Below are positions 52,291 to 60,085 of a stretch of 64,000 bases of DNA, in pieces; the first letter of the stretch is position 1; every line of letters starts with the position of its first letter. Source of the DNA: Vescimonas sanitatis (GTDB taxonomy: Bacteria > Bacillota > Clostridia > Oscillospirales > Oscillospiraceae). Location of the stretch: NCBI RefSeq assembly GCF_049060325.1, contig NZ_JBMGPW010000002.1, positions 248,001 to 312,000 of the forward strand, in the 5' to 3' direction. The notes under the pieces were generated by a model. The model was not told where the DNA came from. It worked only from the letters and a program-made list of their open reading frames with translations, and searched no databases. The position numbers and the translations under genes were made by a program.

Positions 52291-53333
52291 GTCAGAACAC
52301 GGAACTGAAGGCCCAGGCCAAAAAACCGGGGCTGAACAAGAAGGGCATTGCCGCCTGGATCAATAATTACAGCTTTATCCTCATCGCACTGGCGATCTTC
52401 ATCGCCTATCTGTTTATTAACCACGGCGCGACCACATGGAGTGGCGTGATGAACATCCTGCGGCACTCCGCTGTGGTGGGCATCATGGCCTTCGGCATGG
52501 GCCTGGTCATCATCACCGGCGGCATCGACCTGTCCGTGGGCTCCATGCTGGCGCTGGTGGGCAGCTTCTCCGTGGTGGTGTTCAATGCCACGGACAGCGT
52601 GCTCCTGACGCTGCTGTTCGCCCTGGTGGCCGGCGGCTTGTGCGGCCTGTTCAACGGTGTGCTCATCGGCCTGGTGAAAATGCCCGCGTTCATCGTGACG
52701 CTTGCCACCATGCTGATCTTCCGTTCGGTGGCTCAGTACTACCTGCGGACTACCGGGTCCTCCATCTTCAATATGACCGGTACCCTGGACCACTATGCCA
52801 GCTTCTACGGCTTCGGCCAGCTGAAGATCGCCACCGTTCCCGTGGTGGGCATCGTGCTGCTGCTGGTCACGGTCATCATGGTGTTCATATCCACCTGCAC
52901 CAAGTTCGGCAAGACCGTCTATGCCCTGGGCAGCAATGAGCGCGCCGCAGCCCTGGCCGGTATCAACGTCAACCGTACCCGTGTGGCGGTCTATGTCATT
53001 ACCGGCATACTCACCGGCCTGAGCGCTTTCCTGTGGCTGGCCATGAACGGCTCCGTCGACCCGGCTACCCTGGGTAAGAGCAACGAGATGTACGCCATCG
53101 CCGCGGTGGTCATCGGCGGTATCAGCATGAGCGGCGGCAAGGGCAAGCTGCTGGGCGTTCTGTTCGGCGCCATGAGCTATACCATCATCGACAAGATCAT
53201 CGCCTCCCTGCAGGTGGACGCCCTGATCAACGATACCATCAAGGGCTCGATTTTGCTGGTGGCCGTTATCATCCAGCTGGTGGTGCCCATGATCCGTTCC
53301 CGCGTAAAAACGAAACATACTTCGGAGGTGTAA
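52287..53333 (+). CDS. Sugar ABC transporter permease (RbsC/XylH type)
   Basis: A 348-residue membrane protein with about ten helices and the family stretches GLVIITGGIDLSVGSMLALV, FNGVLIGLVKMPAFIVTLAT and YALGSNERAAALAGINVNRT followed by AVVIGGISMSGGKGKLLGVL. A long N-terminal cytoplasmic tail of about 25 residues precedes the first helix. It forms the channel for the adjacent ATPase and binding protein. The xylA start is 4 bp after its stop. Confidence 0.94.
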   Translation: MSQNTELKAQAKKPGLNKKGIAAWINNYSFILIALAIFIAYLFINHGATTWSGVMNILRHSAVVGIMAFGMGLVIITGGIDLSVGSMLALVGSFSVVVFNATDSVLLTLLFALVAGGLCGLFNGVLIGLVKMPAFIVTLATMLIFRSVAQYYLRTTGSSIFNMTGTLDHYASFYGFGQLKIATVPVVGIVLLLVTVIMVFISTCTKFGKTVYALGSNERAAALAGINVNRTRVAVYVITGILTGLSAFLWLAMNGSVDPATLGKSNEMYAIAAVVIGGISMSGGKGKLLGVLFGAMSYTIIDKIIASLQVDALINDTIKGSILLVAVIIQLVVPMIRSRVKTKHTSEV

Positions 53334-53337
53334 TAAC

Positions 53338-54645
53338 ATGAAAAAGTACGCTGATGTGAGTAAGGTCGTCTACGATCCCCAGGGGACCGACCCCTTTACC
53401 TTCCGTTGGTATGACCCGGACGAGGTCATCGCCGGCAAGAAAATGCGTGAGCATCTGAAGTTCGCACTGAGCTACTGGCACACCATCGACGCCGAGGGCG
53501 TGGATATGTTCGGCTCCGGTACCATGGATAAGTCCATGGGCCAGACGGACCCCATGGCCAAGTTCCGCGCCAAAGCGGACTTCGCCTTCGAGCTGATGGA
53601 AAAGCTGAACATCGACTACTACTGCTTCCATGACGTGGACATCGCCCCGGAGGGCGCTACCCTGGCCGAGAGCATCGCCAATTTTCGCGTGATGGTGGAT
53701 TATCTGTACGAGCTGCAGAAGAAGACCGGCAAGAAGTGCCTGTGGGTCACCGCCAACAACTTCGGCGACAAGAAGTTTATGGCCGGTGCAGCCACCTCCT
53801 GCTGCGCCGATGTGTTTGCCGCCGCCGCCGCTAAAGTCCGGGCCTGCCTGGATGCCGCGGTGAAGCTGGGCGCCACCGGATATGTGTTCTGGGGTGGCCG
53901 CGAGGGCTACGACACCCTGCTGAACACCGACATGGGGCTGGAGCTTGACAACATGGCCCGCTTCCTGCGTATGGCCCGTGACTACGGCCGCAAGATCGGC
54001 TTTACCGGCGATTTCTATCTGGAGCCCAAGCCGAAGGAGCCTACAAAGCACCAGTATGACTTCGACGTGGCCACCTGCATGAACTTCCTGCGGAAGTACG
54101 ACCTGACGGCGGATTTCAAGATGAACATCGAGGCCAACCACGCCACCCTGGCGGGCCATACCTTCGAGCATGAGCTGCGTACCGCTATCGTCAACGGCAG
54201 CTTTGGCTCCATCGACGCCAACGAGGGAGACTATCTGCTGGGCTGGGATACCGACCAGTTCCCCGCCAATGTGTACAGCGCCACCTACTGTATGATGGAG
54301 GTCCTCCGCGCCGGCGGCTTTACCAACGGCGGCCTGAACTTTGACGCCAAAGCCAGACGCCAGTCCAACACCTTCGAGGACATCCTGCTGGCCTATATCT
54401 CCGGTATGGACACCTTTGCCCTGGGTCTCCGCAAGGCGCTGGAGCTGAAAGCGGATGGCCGTCTGGACCAGTTCGTCAAGGAACGCTACAGCAGCTATGA
54501 CAGCGGCGTGGGCAAGAAGATCGTGGATGGTGAGATGACCCTGGAGTCTCTGGCGGATTACGCCGAGGGCCTCAAGAGCTTCGATGTGCCCAGCGGCCGT
54601 CAGGAGTATCTGGAATCTGTGGTCAACCGGGTGCTGTTCCACTGA
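53338..54645 (+). CDS. xylA: Xylose isomerase
   Basis: A 435-residue enzyme converting D-xylose to D-xylulose in the cytoplasm. Catalytic and metal motifs are all present: YYCFHDVDIAPEG with the catalytic His near residue 101, VFWGGREGYDTLLNTD with the metal Glu, MNIEANHATLAGHTFEHEL with metal Glu and His, and GSIDANEGDYLLGWDTDQFP with metal Asp residues. Length is typical of class II xylose isomerases. It follows the permease by 4 bp and precedes xylB by 59 bp. Confidence 0.97.
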   Translation: MKKYADVSKVVYDPQGTDPFTFRWYDPDEVIAGKKMREHLKFALSYWHTIDAEGVDMFGSGTMDKSMGQTDPMAKFRAKADFAFELMEKLNIDYYCFHDVDIAPEGATLAESIANFRVMVDYLYELQKKTGKKCLWVTANNFGDKKFMAGAATSCCADVFAAAAAKVRACLDAAVKLGATGYVFWGGREGYDTLLNTDMGLELDNMARFLRMARDYGRKIGFTGDFYLEPKPKEPTKHQYDFDVATCMNFLRKYDLTADFKMNIEANHATLAGHTFEHELRTAIVNGSFGSIDANEGDYLLGWDTDQFPANVYSATYCMMEVLRAGGFTNGGLNFDAKARRQSNTFEDILLAYISGMDTFALGLRKALELKADGRLDQFVKERYSSYDSGVGKKIVDGEMTLESLADYAEGLKSFDVPSGRQEYLESVVNRVLFH

Positions 54646-54704
54646 GAAATGACATATTGCGGGCCGCCCGGAAGGGCGGCCCTGCCTAAAGGAGGCGCAA
54701 GGCT

Positions 54705-56246
54705 ATGAAGGAATATTTGCTGGGTATCGACCTGGGCACCTCCGGCACCAAGACGGTGCTGTTCCGCAGTGACGGTACGGCCATGGCCGCCCACACGGTG
54801 GAATACCCCCTCTACCAGCCCCAGAACGGCTGGGCTGAGCAGGAGCCGTCCGACTGGTGGCGTGCTGTGCGGGAGACGGTGCAGGCCGTGCTGCACAAAA
54901 GTGGTGTGGCCGCCGCCGATGTTGCCGGTGTAGGCATCTCCGGGCAGATGCACGGTCTGGTGATGCTGGACGAGAGGGGAGAGGTGCTGCACCGCAGCAT
55001 CCTGTGGTGCGATGGCCGCACCGGCGAGGAGTGCCGCGAGATCACCGAGACTGTGGGCGCGGAGAAACTCATCGCCATCACCGCGAACCCCGCCCTGGCG
55101 GGCTTTACCGCCGGGAAGATCCTGTGGGTGCGGAAGCATCTGCCGGAGGTCTACAAGGCCTGCCGTCATATCCTGCTGCCCAAGGATTACATTCGCTACT
55201 GCCTCACCGGCCAGTTTGCCACCGAGGTATCCGACGCCTCCGGCATGAACCTGCTGGACGTGCCCCGGCGGCAGTGGTCTGACGAGATACTGAACAAGCT
55301 GGACATCGACCCGGCGCTGCTGGGCCGGATGTACGAGTCTGTGGACGTGACCGGAACGGTGACGGCGGGAGCTGCCGCCCTGACCGGCCTGGCCGAGGGT
55401 ACGCCCGTGGTGGGCGGCGCGGGTGACAACGCTGCCGCGGCTGTGGGCACCGGTACTGTCCGCTACGGAAAGGCCTTTACGACGCTGGGCACCTCCGGCG
55501 TGGTCTTTGCCCATGCGGACAGCGTTTCCATCGACCCGGCGGGCCGCGTACACACCTTCTGCTCCGCCGTTCCCGGCAAGTGGGCGGTAATGAGCTGCAC
55601 GCTGGCGGCGGGTCAGTCCCTGCGTTGGCTGCGGGATACCTGCTGTGCCGGCGAGGTGGCCGAGGCGGCCAAACAGGGCGTGGACCCCTACGAGCTGATG
55701 ACGGCCCTGGCCGAGAAAACCCCCATCGGCGCCGACGGCCTGTTGTTCCTGCCCTATCTGATGGGCGAGCGATCCCCGCTGTTGGACGAGAAGGCCCGGG
55801 GCGCGTTTATCGGCCTGTCCGGCGGCCATGACCGCGGCCACCTGATTCGCGCTGTGCTGGAGGGCGTTACCTACTCCCAGCGTCAGTGCGTGGATGTGCT
55901 CCGTGGCATGAATGTGCCCACGGAGGAAATGATGGCCTGCGGCGGCGGCGCGCGGAGCGCATTCTGGCGTCAAATGCTGGCCGATGTGTACGGCTGCCCC
56001 ATCCAGACCGCCAAGGCGGCGCTGGAGGGCCCGGCGCTGGGCGTGGCTATTCTGGCCGGTGTTGGCACCGGTGTGTATCCCTCCGTGGAGAGCGCCTGCG
56101 ATGCCATTGTCAAGCCGGATACCGTTCTGTACCCCGATGCGGAATGTGGCCGCGCCTATGAGCCCTACTACCAACTCTATCTGCGGCAATATCCCGCGCT
56201 GCGGGAGACCTTCCATGCCCTGGCCGCCATGAGGAGCCGGGCATGA
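54705..56246 (+). CDS. xylB: Xylulokinase
   Basis: A 513-residue FGGY kinase that phosphorylates D-xylulose to xylulose 5-phosphate. Seen are LGIDLGTSGTKTVLFRSDGT at the N-terminus (phosphate 1), GISGQMHGLVMLDERGEVLH with the MHG motif of xylulokinases, ILWCDGRTGEEC, GAGDNAAAAVGTGTV (catalytic Asp) and ACGGGARSAFWRQMLADVYG near the C-terminus. AAAGGAGG lies upstream of ATG 54705. It overlaps the MFS gene by 4 bp (ATGA). Confidence 0.97.
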   Translation: MKEYLLGIDLGTSGTKTVLFRSDGTAMAAHTVEYPLYQPQNGWAEQEPSDWWRAVRETVQAVLHKSGVAAADVAGVGISGQMHGLVMLDERGEVLHRSILWCDGRTGEECREITETVGAEKLIAITANPALAGFTAGKILWVRKHLPEVYKACRHILLPKDYIRYCLTGQFATEVSDASGMNLLDVPRRQWSDEILNKLDIDPALLGRMYESVDVTGTVTAGAAALTGLAEGTPVVGGAGDNAAAAVGTGTVRYGKAFTTLGTSGVVFAHADSVSIDPAGRVHTFCSAVPGKWAVMSCTLAAGQSLRWLRDTCCAGEVAEAAKQGVDPYELMTALAEKTPIGADGLLFLPYLMGERSPLLDEKARGAFIGLSGGHDRGHLIRAVLEGVTYSQRQCVDVLRGMNVPTEEMMACGGGARSAFWRQMLADVYGCPIQTAKAALEGPALGVAILAGVGTGVYPSVESACDAIVKPDTVLYPDAECGRAYEPYYQLYLRQYPALRETFHALAAMRSRA

Positions 56247-57457
56247 GAGGCGCAAAGCGTATCCTGCCGCTGCTGGCGGTCCTGTGCTTCGCTCTGTTTC
56301 TGCTGTACGGCGTCTATTTCAATGCCTTTGGCGCCAACGCCGAGTCCATGATGGCCTTTTTCGGCATCACCGAAAGCCGCCAGGGCTTCGTGATGACCAT
56401 TCAGTCCCTGGGCGGCATCGTGATGACGGTGCTGCTGGGCCTGTTCGGCGAACGGCTCCACAAGCTGTACGGCCTGTTGGCCGGCGCGGTGCTGGTGGGC
56501 GTGGCCGGTGTGACCATTGGCACCATGCCCCTGTACGGCAATGACAGCTATGGGCTGCTGCTGGTGTTTGCGCTGATCGGCGGTGTGGGCTATATCACCA
56601 TCGACCTGCTGATGAACGGCGTCATCGCCGACGTGTTTCCCGAGAAGAAGAGCACGCTGCTGCCCATCGTTCACGGCTTCTACGGTCTGGGCGCCATGCT
56701 GGCGCCCCTGCTGGTGACATGGCTTACCGACAGCGGCCGCCCCGCCACCTTTGCCGTACCGTATCTGGTGCTGGGCGCGGCGGCGCTGGTGTTGGGCGCG
56801 GTGTTCTGGGCGGTGTCCCGCCGCGCCACGCCCCACACGCCCTACGCCGATATGACGGCCCTGCGGGACAGGTCTGTGGCCAACCCGGCGGAGATCTTTC
56901 GTGACAAGCGCGCATGGCTCTATCTGCTGTGCTGTTTCCTGTATCTGTGCTTCCAGAACGGCATCGCCGTCTGGCTGCCCAACTACTACAAGACCGTGCA
57001 CCACATGGCAGGCGGCGCGGCCAACGCCATGCTCACCCTGTTTTTCCTGGGCGCACTGGTGGTCCGTATGCTCTCGCCGCTGGTGTATAAGCGTATGCCG
57101 GTGCGGACGTTCTATCTGCTCACCTGCTTTTTATCGGCCGGCGTGTTTGCGGTTTTGCTGCTGACGCCGTCTTTGGCCGTCCAGCGGGTGCTTTTGGTGC
57201 TGCTGGGCCTGCTGCAGGGTGCGGAGGTCCCGGCCCTGGTGATCCTTTGCTGCGAGACGTTCCCTACTCGGACGGCTTCGGCCTCATCCATCATCGTGCT
57301 GGGCGTATCCCTGTCAGCGCTGATCGCGCCCACGGTGCTGGGGCGGCTCATCGAGCAGGTAGGCTACGGCATCCCCCTGTGGGGCCTGACGGCCTGCCTG
57401 CCGCTGTCGGCGGCGGTGCTGCTGGCCATACGCCGTGACGCGCCGGCGCGGGCATGA
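56243..57457 (+). CDS. MFS transporter (fucose-permease-like)
   Basis: A 404-residue protein with about 12 membrane helices. Characteristic parts are VMTIQSLGGIVMTVLLGLFG with ERLHKLYGL (loop 2-3 motif), FALIGGVGYITIDLLMNGVI, HGFYGLGAMLAPLLVTWL and the late IVLGVSLSALIAPTVLGRLI. Sugar:H+ symport is the best guess because it is the last gene of the xylose operon and translationally coupled to xylB. Its presence beside a complete ABC importer suggests uptake of a second sugar, or efflux. Confidence 0.88.
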   Translation: MRGAKRILPLLAVLCFALFLLYGVYFNAFGANAESMMAFFGITESRQGFVMTIQSLGGIVMTVLLGLFGERLHKLYGLLAGAVLVGVAGVTIGTMPLYGNDSYGLLLVFALIGGVGYITIDLLMNGVIADVFPEKKSTLLPIVHGFYGLGAMLAPLLVTWLTDSGRPATFAVPYLVLGAAALVLGAVFWAVSRRATPHTPYADMTALRDRSVANPAEIFRDKRAWLYLLCCFLYLCFQNGIAVWLPNYYKTVHHMAGGAANAMLTLFFLGALVVRMLSPLVYKRMPVRTFYLLTCFLSAGVFAVLLLTPSLAVQRVLLVLLGLLQGAEVPALVILCCETFPTRTASASSIIVLGVSLSALIAPTVLGRLIEQVGYGIPLWGLTACLPLSAAVLLAIRRDAPARA

Positions 57458-57570
57458 CCTTGCTTTTTTCCCCGGGCAGCGGGCAAGAAACTTCTTCATG
57501 GGCGCTACTCCCGCCCACCAAACCTTCCTTATAAAAAACTTCCTTCCTTTATCTCGCTGCCTTTGCTTCA

Positions 57571-57605
57571 GGCCGTCGGAGGTGTCATTGACGTCTCCGA
57601 CGGCC
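57571..57605 (+). terminator. Probable terminator of the xylose operon
   Basis: GGCCGTCGGAG (57571-57581) pairs with CTCCGACGGCC (57595-57605), about 115 bp past the MFS stop. There is no clear T-run. The rest of 57458-57784 shows no gene; it ends in the leader of the next small frame, with a possible TATCTT -10 box near 57724. Confidence 0.6.
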
Positions 57606-57784
57606 TGTGGGCTTTGCGGCTATGTGGGGCGCCCTTGCCGTTTTCCCTGCAAAGCACGCTGCATTCCGCAGTATTTTTGGCAATTTTATTTCGGAAAAGT
57701 ATTACTTTTTTCCTGTGCTGTGCTATCTTACAGGCGACGGTTAGCCACATCTAACTGCTGCAAAATATAGAGGAGCGATCTGCC

Positions 57785-57874
57785 ATGAAGAGATTTGCCA
57801 TGTTTGCCGCCGGTGTGCTGTTCGGCACCACCGGCATTAAGGTCCTGGGCAGCAAGGACACCAAGAAAGCCTAG
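57785..57874 (+). pseudogene. DUF6110-type gene, truncated to 29 codons
   Basis: The product MKRFAMFAAGVLFGTTGIKV LGSKDTKKA stops where the family normally continues with a further 40-60 residues. The N-terminus (small hydrophobic start, then GxKxLxSKDxKK) matches the DUF6110 family that often stands before heavy-metal P-type ATPases. Ribosome site GAGGAG is intact. The sequence after the stop belongs to the tail of a gene on the other strand, so a deletion joined the two. Confidence 0.55.
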
Positions 57875-57879
57875 GGGCA

Positions 57880-58195
57880 CTTTTTTCACGCATTTTTTAT
57901 AGCCGCAGTCACAGTACGGTCCGCCGGAGGCCAGGGTATACGTCCGCACAAAGCTTGTCGCGCCGCCGGTCTCACTCATGGTATAGTCCGGATGACACAG
58001 AGCCAGCGTCAGGTCGTACGATCCCAGTTCCTGCATCAGTGTGCAGATACCGCACTGGGTAAACCGCCCTTCATAGCCGCTGCCGCCCGGGTATTCGTAA
58101 AAGTCCGTCAGCCGTTCCACGTCTGGCCGTTCTGGCATGGACAGGAGAGTGCACCAAGCAGGGCACAGTTGACGATATTCATCTTAAAGCGGTCC
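57880..58195 (-). pseudogene. L-2-amino-thiazoline-4-carboxylate hydrolase-family remnant
   Basis: On the minus strand the tail PDVERLTDFYEYPGGSGYEG, QCGICTLMQELGSYDLTLAL, CHPDYTMSETGGATSFVRTY and ASGGPYCDCGYKK is the C-terminal part of this family. Upstream, RFKMNIVNCALLGAL lies in another frame, so a frameshift near 58135-58145 separates the pieces, and nothing of the earlier N-terminal domain remains. The 3' end runs straight into the truncated DUF6110 frame. It is dead. Confidence 0.65.
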
Positions 58196-58628
58196 GCTGT
58201 CAGCTGCCGCCGAGCAGATACCCAAGGACGCACGGGCCGTTTCATCACCGGAGATACTGCTTTAAAGCATCTCTCCGTTTTGCATGTGGAATGCGAAATA
58301 CAAAAAGCCGCACGGGAACACCGTACGGCTGGCTTTGCAGGCACAAGGCCTACCGTTATCCAATAATACCCTATTTCGACTGCATTTTCAATCTGAACAT
58401 CTTAAGGCGATTTTTGCCCCCAAATTCCGTGTGGTTGTCTCAGTTTTGCCTGTGTGGGTCAGGTTGTGGGTCAAATGAGAAAACGGCGGCAAATTGAACT
58501 TGCCGCCGCATTACTGTTTTCGCACTTTGACCCATATTTTTCAGCAACTTATGCGGTCAACGCAAAATAAAAAAACTGAGCTTTTAACGCAGAAAAACCG
58601 CCTAAAAAGGCGGCTTTTCAAAGCTTTT
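58196..58628. other. Non-coding stretch with several hairpins
   Basis: No gene is recognised. It holds CGGCGGCAA (58484-58492) with TTGCCGCCG (58500-58508), and ACCGCCT (58597-58603) with AGGCGG (58608-58613) followed by CTTTT, which are terminator-like. Near 58457-58530 the repeated word GTGGGTCA occurs in both orientations. A hairpin AGCCGCACGG with CCGTACGGCT is near 58309-58330. Confidence 0.5.
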
Positions 58629-58673
58629 TGGTCGGAGTGCGGGGACTCGAACCCCGGGCCTCCTGCTCCCAAA
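58629..58673 (-). pseudogene. 3' fragment of tRNA-Pro (TGG), candidate attachment site
   Basis: On the minus strand 45 nt match the last 60 percent of a tRNA-Pro: anticodon loop TTTGGGA with anticodon TGG, stem GCAGG, the T arm CCGGGGTTCGAGTCCCCG, the acceptor strand and an encoded CCA. The 5' part is absent: the anticodon stem partner CCTGC is replaced by ACCGC and the D arm is missing. A break exactly at the anticodon loop is typical of attachment sites left by tyrosine-recombinase elements that insert in tRNA genes. Confidence 0.75.
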
Positions 58674-58806
58674 GCGGTTTACATAATTCCTTATGACGAT
58701 TTGTGCCGCTTTCCTGCCATTTCGTCTCGTTTACGGATACTCTTTAAGACTCTTATTTCCACTGTTTCCGCGTACTCCACGCCTGTCTGTAGTCAAATAT
58801 GTGGTC

Positions 58807-58858
58807 AAAAAACCGCTTTCTGAACACCCTCGTGACAGGGGACAGAAAGCGGTTTTTA
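58807..58858. terminator. Bidirectional terminator hairpin
   Basis: AAAAAACCGCTTTCTG (58807-58822) pairs with CAGAAAGCGGTTTTTA (58843-58858). It is followed by about 300 bp without a recognisable gene up to 59154. Confidence 0.85.
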
Positions 58859-59154
58859 TAGTTTGCCGGAGTGCTGCGGGCAGGTAATCCGGTACCCCGG
58901 TTTGCCGCATTGTACCTCTAATGGGGAGGTTAAGCAAGTCCTTTATGCAAGGATAGGCGGCGCAGAATTTGCATCGCTATAGACAAAGAATAGGGACTTT
59001 CCCTTAATACGAGCTGCGTTTTAAGGGAAAGCGCACCAGAAGTAAGGGAAAGTATCTGCGCCCTGCGAGGAAAACGCTGTTGACTTTCATCATAATTTTA
59101 TCGTGAATATTTTTCGATTGGCACTCAAAGCGAGTTGATTTTCATCATAGCGAT

Positions 59155-59310
59155 ATGAGAATCCTTGAAGAATTCTGGTACAGCAATATTAGGCAGACCA
59201 AGTGTGATACTTCGCCCTGCACGGAAAGAAACAGCAGGAACTGATCTGCAGGAATAAAGAGAAGCTTCGTGTCACCATGACGGACGAACAAGAGAAATTG
59301 CTTGAGACAG
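59155..59310 (+). pseudogene. DUF6809-like small gene, frameshifted and truncated
   Basis: ATG 59155 opens MRILEEFWYSNIRQTKCDTS PC, the usual start of a small helical family (annotated DUF6809), but it then hits a stop; the continuation GKKQQELICRNKEKLRVTMT DEQEKLLE lies in another frame. A frameshift near TGCACGGAAAG divides them, and the normal C-terminal third is missing where the sortase remnant begins. It is a decayed gene. Confidence 0.55.
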
Positions 59311-59818
59311 GATCGTGCTGGAGATCATGGACGAATAGACATACGGGTTCTCCTTCACATAGTCCGCATCCATATACCGATGGAGCTTCGTGAGCTTGGG
59401 CCCGTCCGGGTCACAGTTGCTGGCAGAGTGACCGAAGATGACGGTATTCCTGTCCAGCTTGCTCCGGCTGCTCAAACGGTTGTCACAGTGGGCGTAGTAG
59501 CAGCCCCATTCGCTGTAGTTCCCGTTCTCGTCCTTTTGCAGGTAGTAAGCGTTGTCCTTCGCCTGCACCACGGGGTCGTCCACCTCGGTACCGGGCATAT
59601 ACAGCCACGCCACGGCGTCGGCGTATTTCTTTCTTGCGTCCTTCAGCTCCTTTTGCCGGTCCACGGTGGGGATGATCTCGCCGGTGGGCTGTGGCTCGGT
59701 CACTTCGGGTACGCTGGGATATTCCTCTTTCTGATGACAAGCGGTGGCACTGATCGCCGTCCCCATCAGCATAATGGCGACAAAGGTTCAAAACGGAAAT
59801 CGAGTGATTTTTTTTCAT
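59300..59818 (-). pseudogene. Class B sortase remnant, no catalytic Cys
   Basis: The minus strand encodes KKYADAVAWLYMPGTEVDDP, VVQAKDNAYYLQKDENGNYS, NTVIFGHSASNCDPDGPKLT and YVKENPYVYSS, matching the front half of a class B sortase including the catalytic His (FGHS). The later half with the TLSTC Cys and the Arg is absent, replaced by unrelated codons to a stop at 59272. The leader is also broken: MKKNHSIS at 59818 is out of frame with MLMGTAISATACHQKEE, a lipoprotein-like signal. A functional sortase is not made from here. Confidence 0.75.
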
Positions 59819-60085
59819 AGTGTTTTCTCCTTCTGCGTGGGAAGGCGGCATGGCTCATGGGTTGTGAATGGCGTACAGAGTTTCCTGTGGTGAAAAGCAG
59901 ACAGCGCGGGGGCGGTGCTATTGACCGTCCGCCGCGCTGTCCTTTGCCTGTTGTGGAATTATGCCTGCGTATGTCTGCTCTGGCAGCTGCTTGATTTACT
60001 CAGCTATGACCCTCCAGAGAAACGTTACGCTCTGACTGCGGGTGCAGTCACTTTCCTTGCGGTGATGATATTTCTTGTCGCTGGG
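59819..60085. other. Intergenic region with possible membrane-protein fragment
   Basis: On the plus strand a frame from GTG 59915 encodes two hydrophobic spans (AVLCLLWNYACVCLLWQLLD and YALTAGAVTFLAVMIFLVAG) separated by a short charged loop. It resembles part of a two-helix membrane protein, but it has a weak ribosome site and has no stop before it runs antisense through the next gene. I regard it as an uncertain fragment. Confidence 0.25.

Noticed and set aside
58494..58823. A 109-codon frame containing SECGDSNPGPPAPKA
   Set aside because: It reads antisense through the tRNA-Pro fragment, a frequent source of false proteins.
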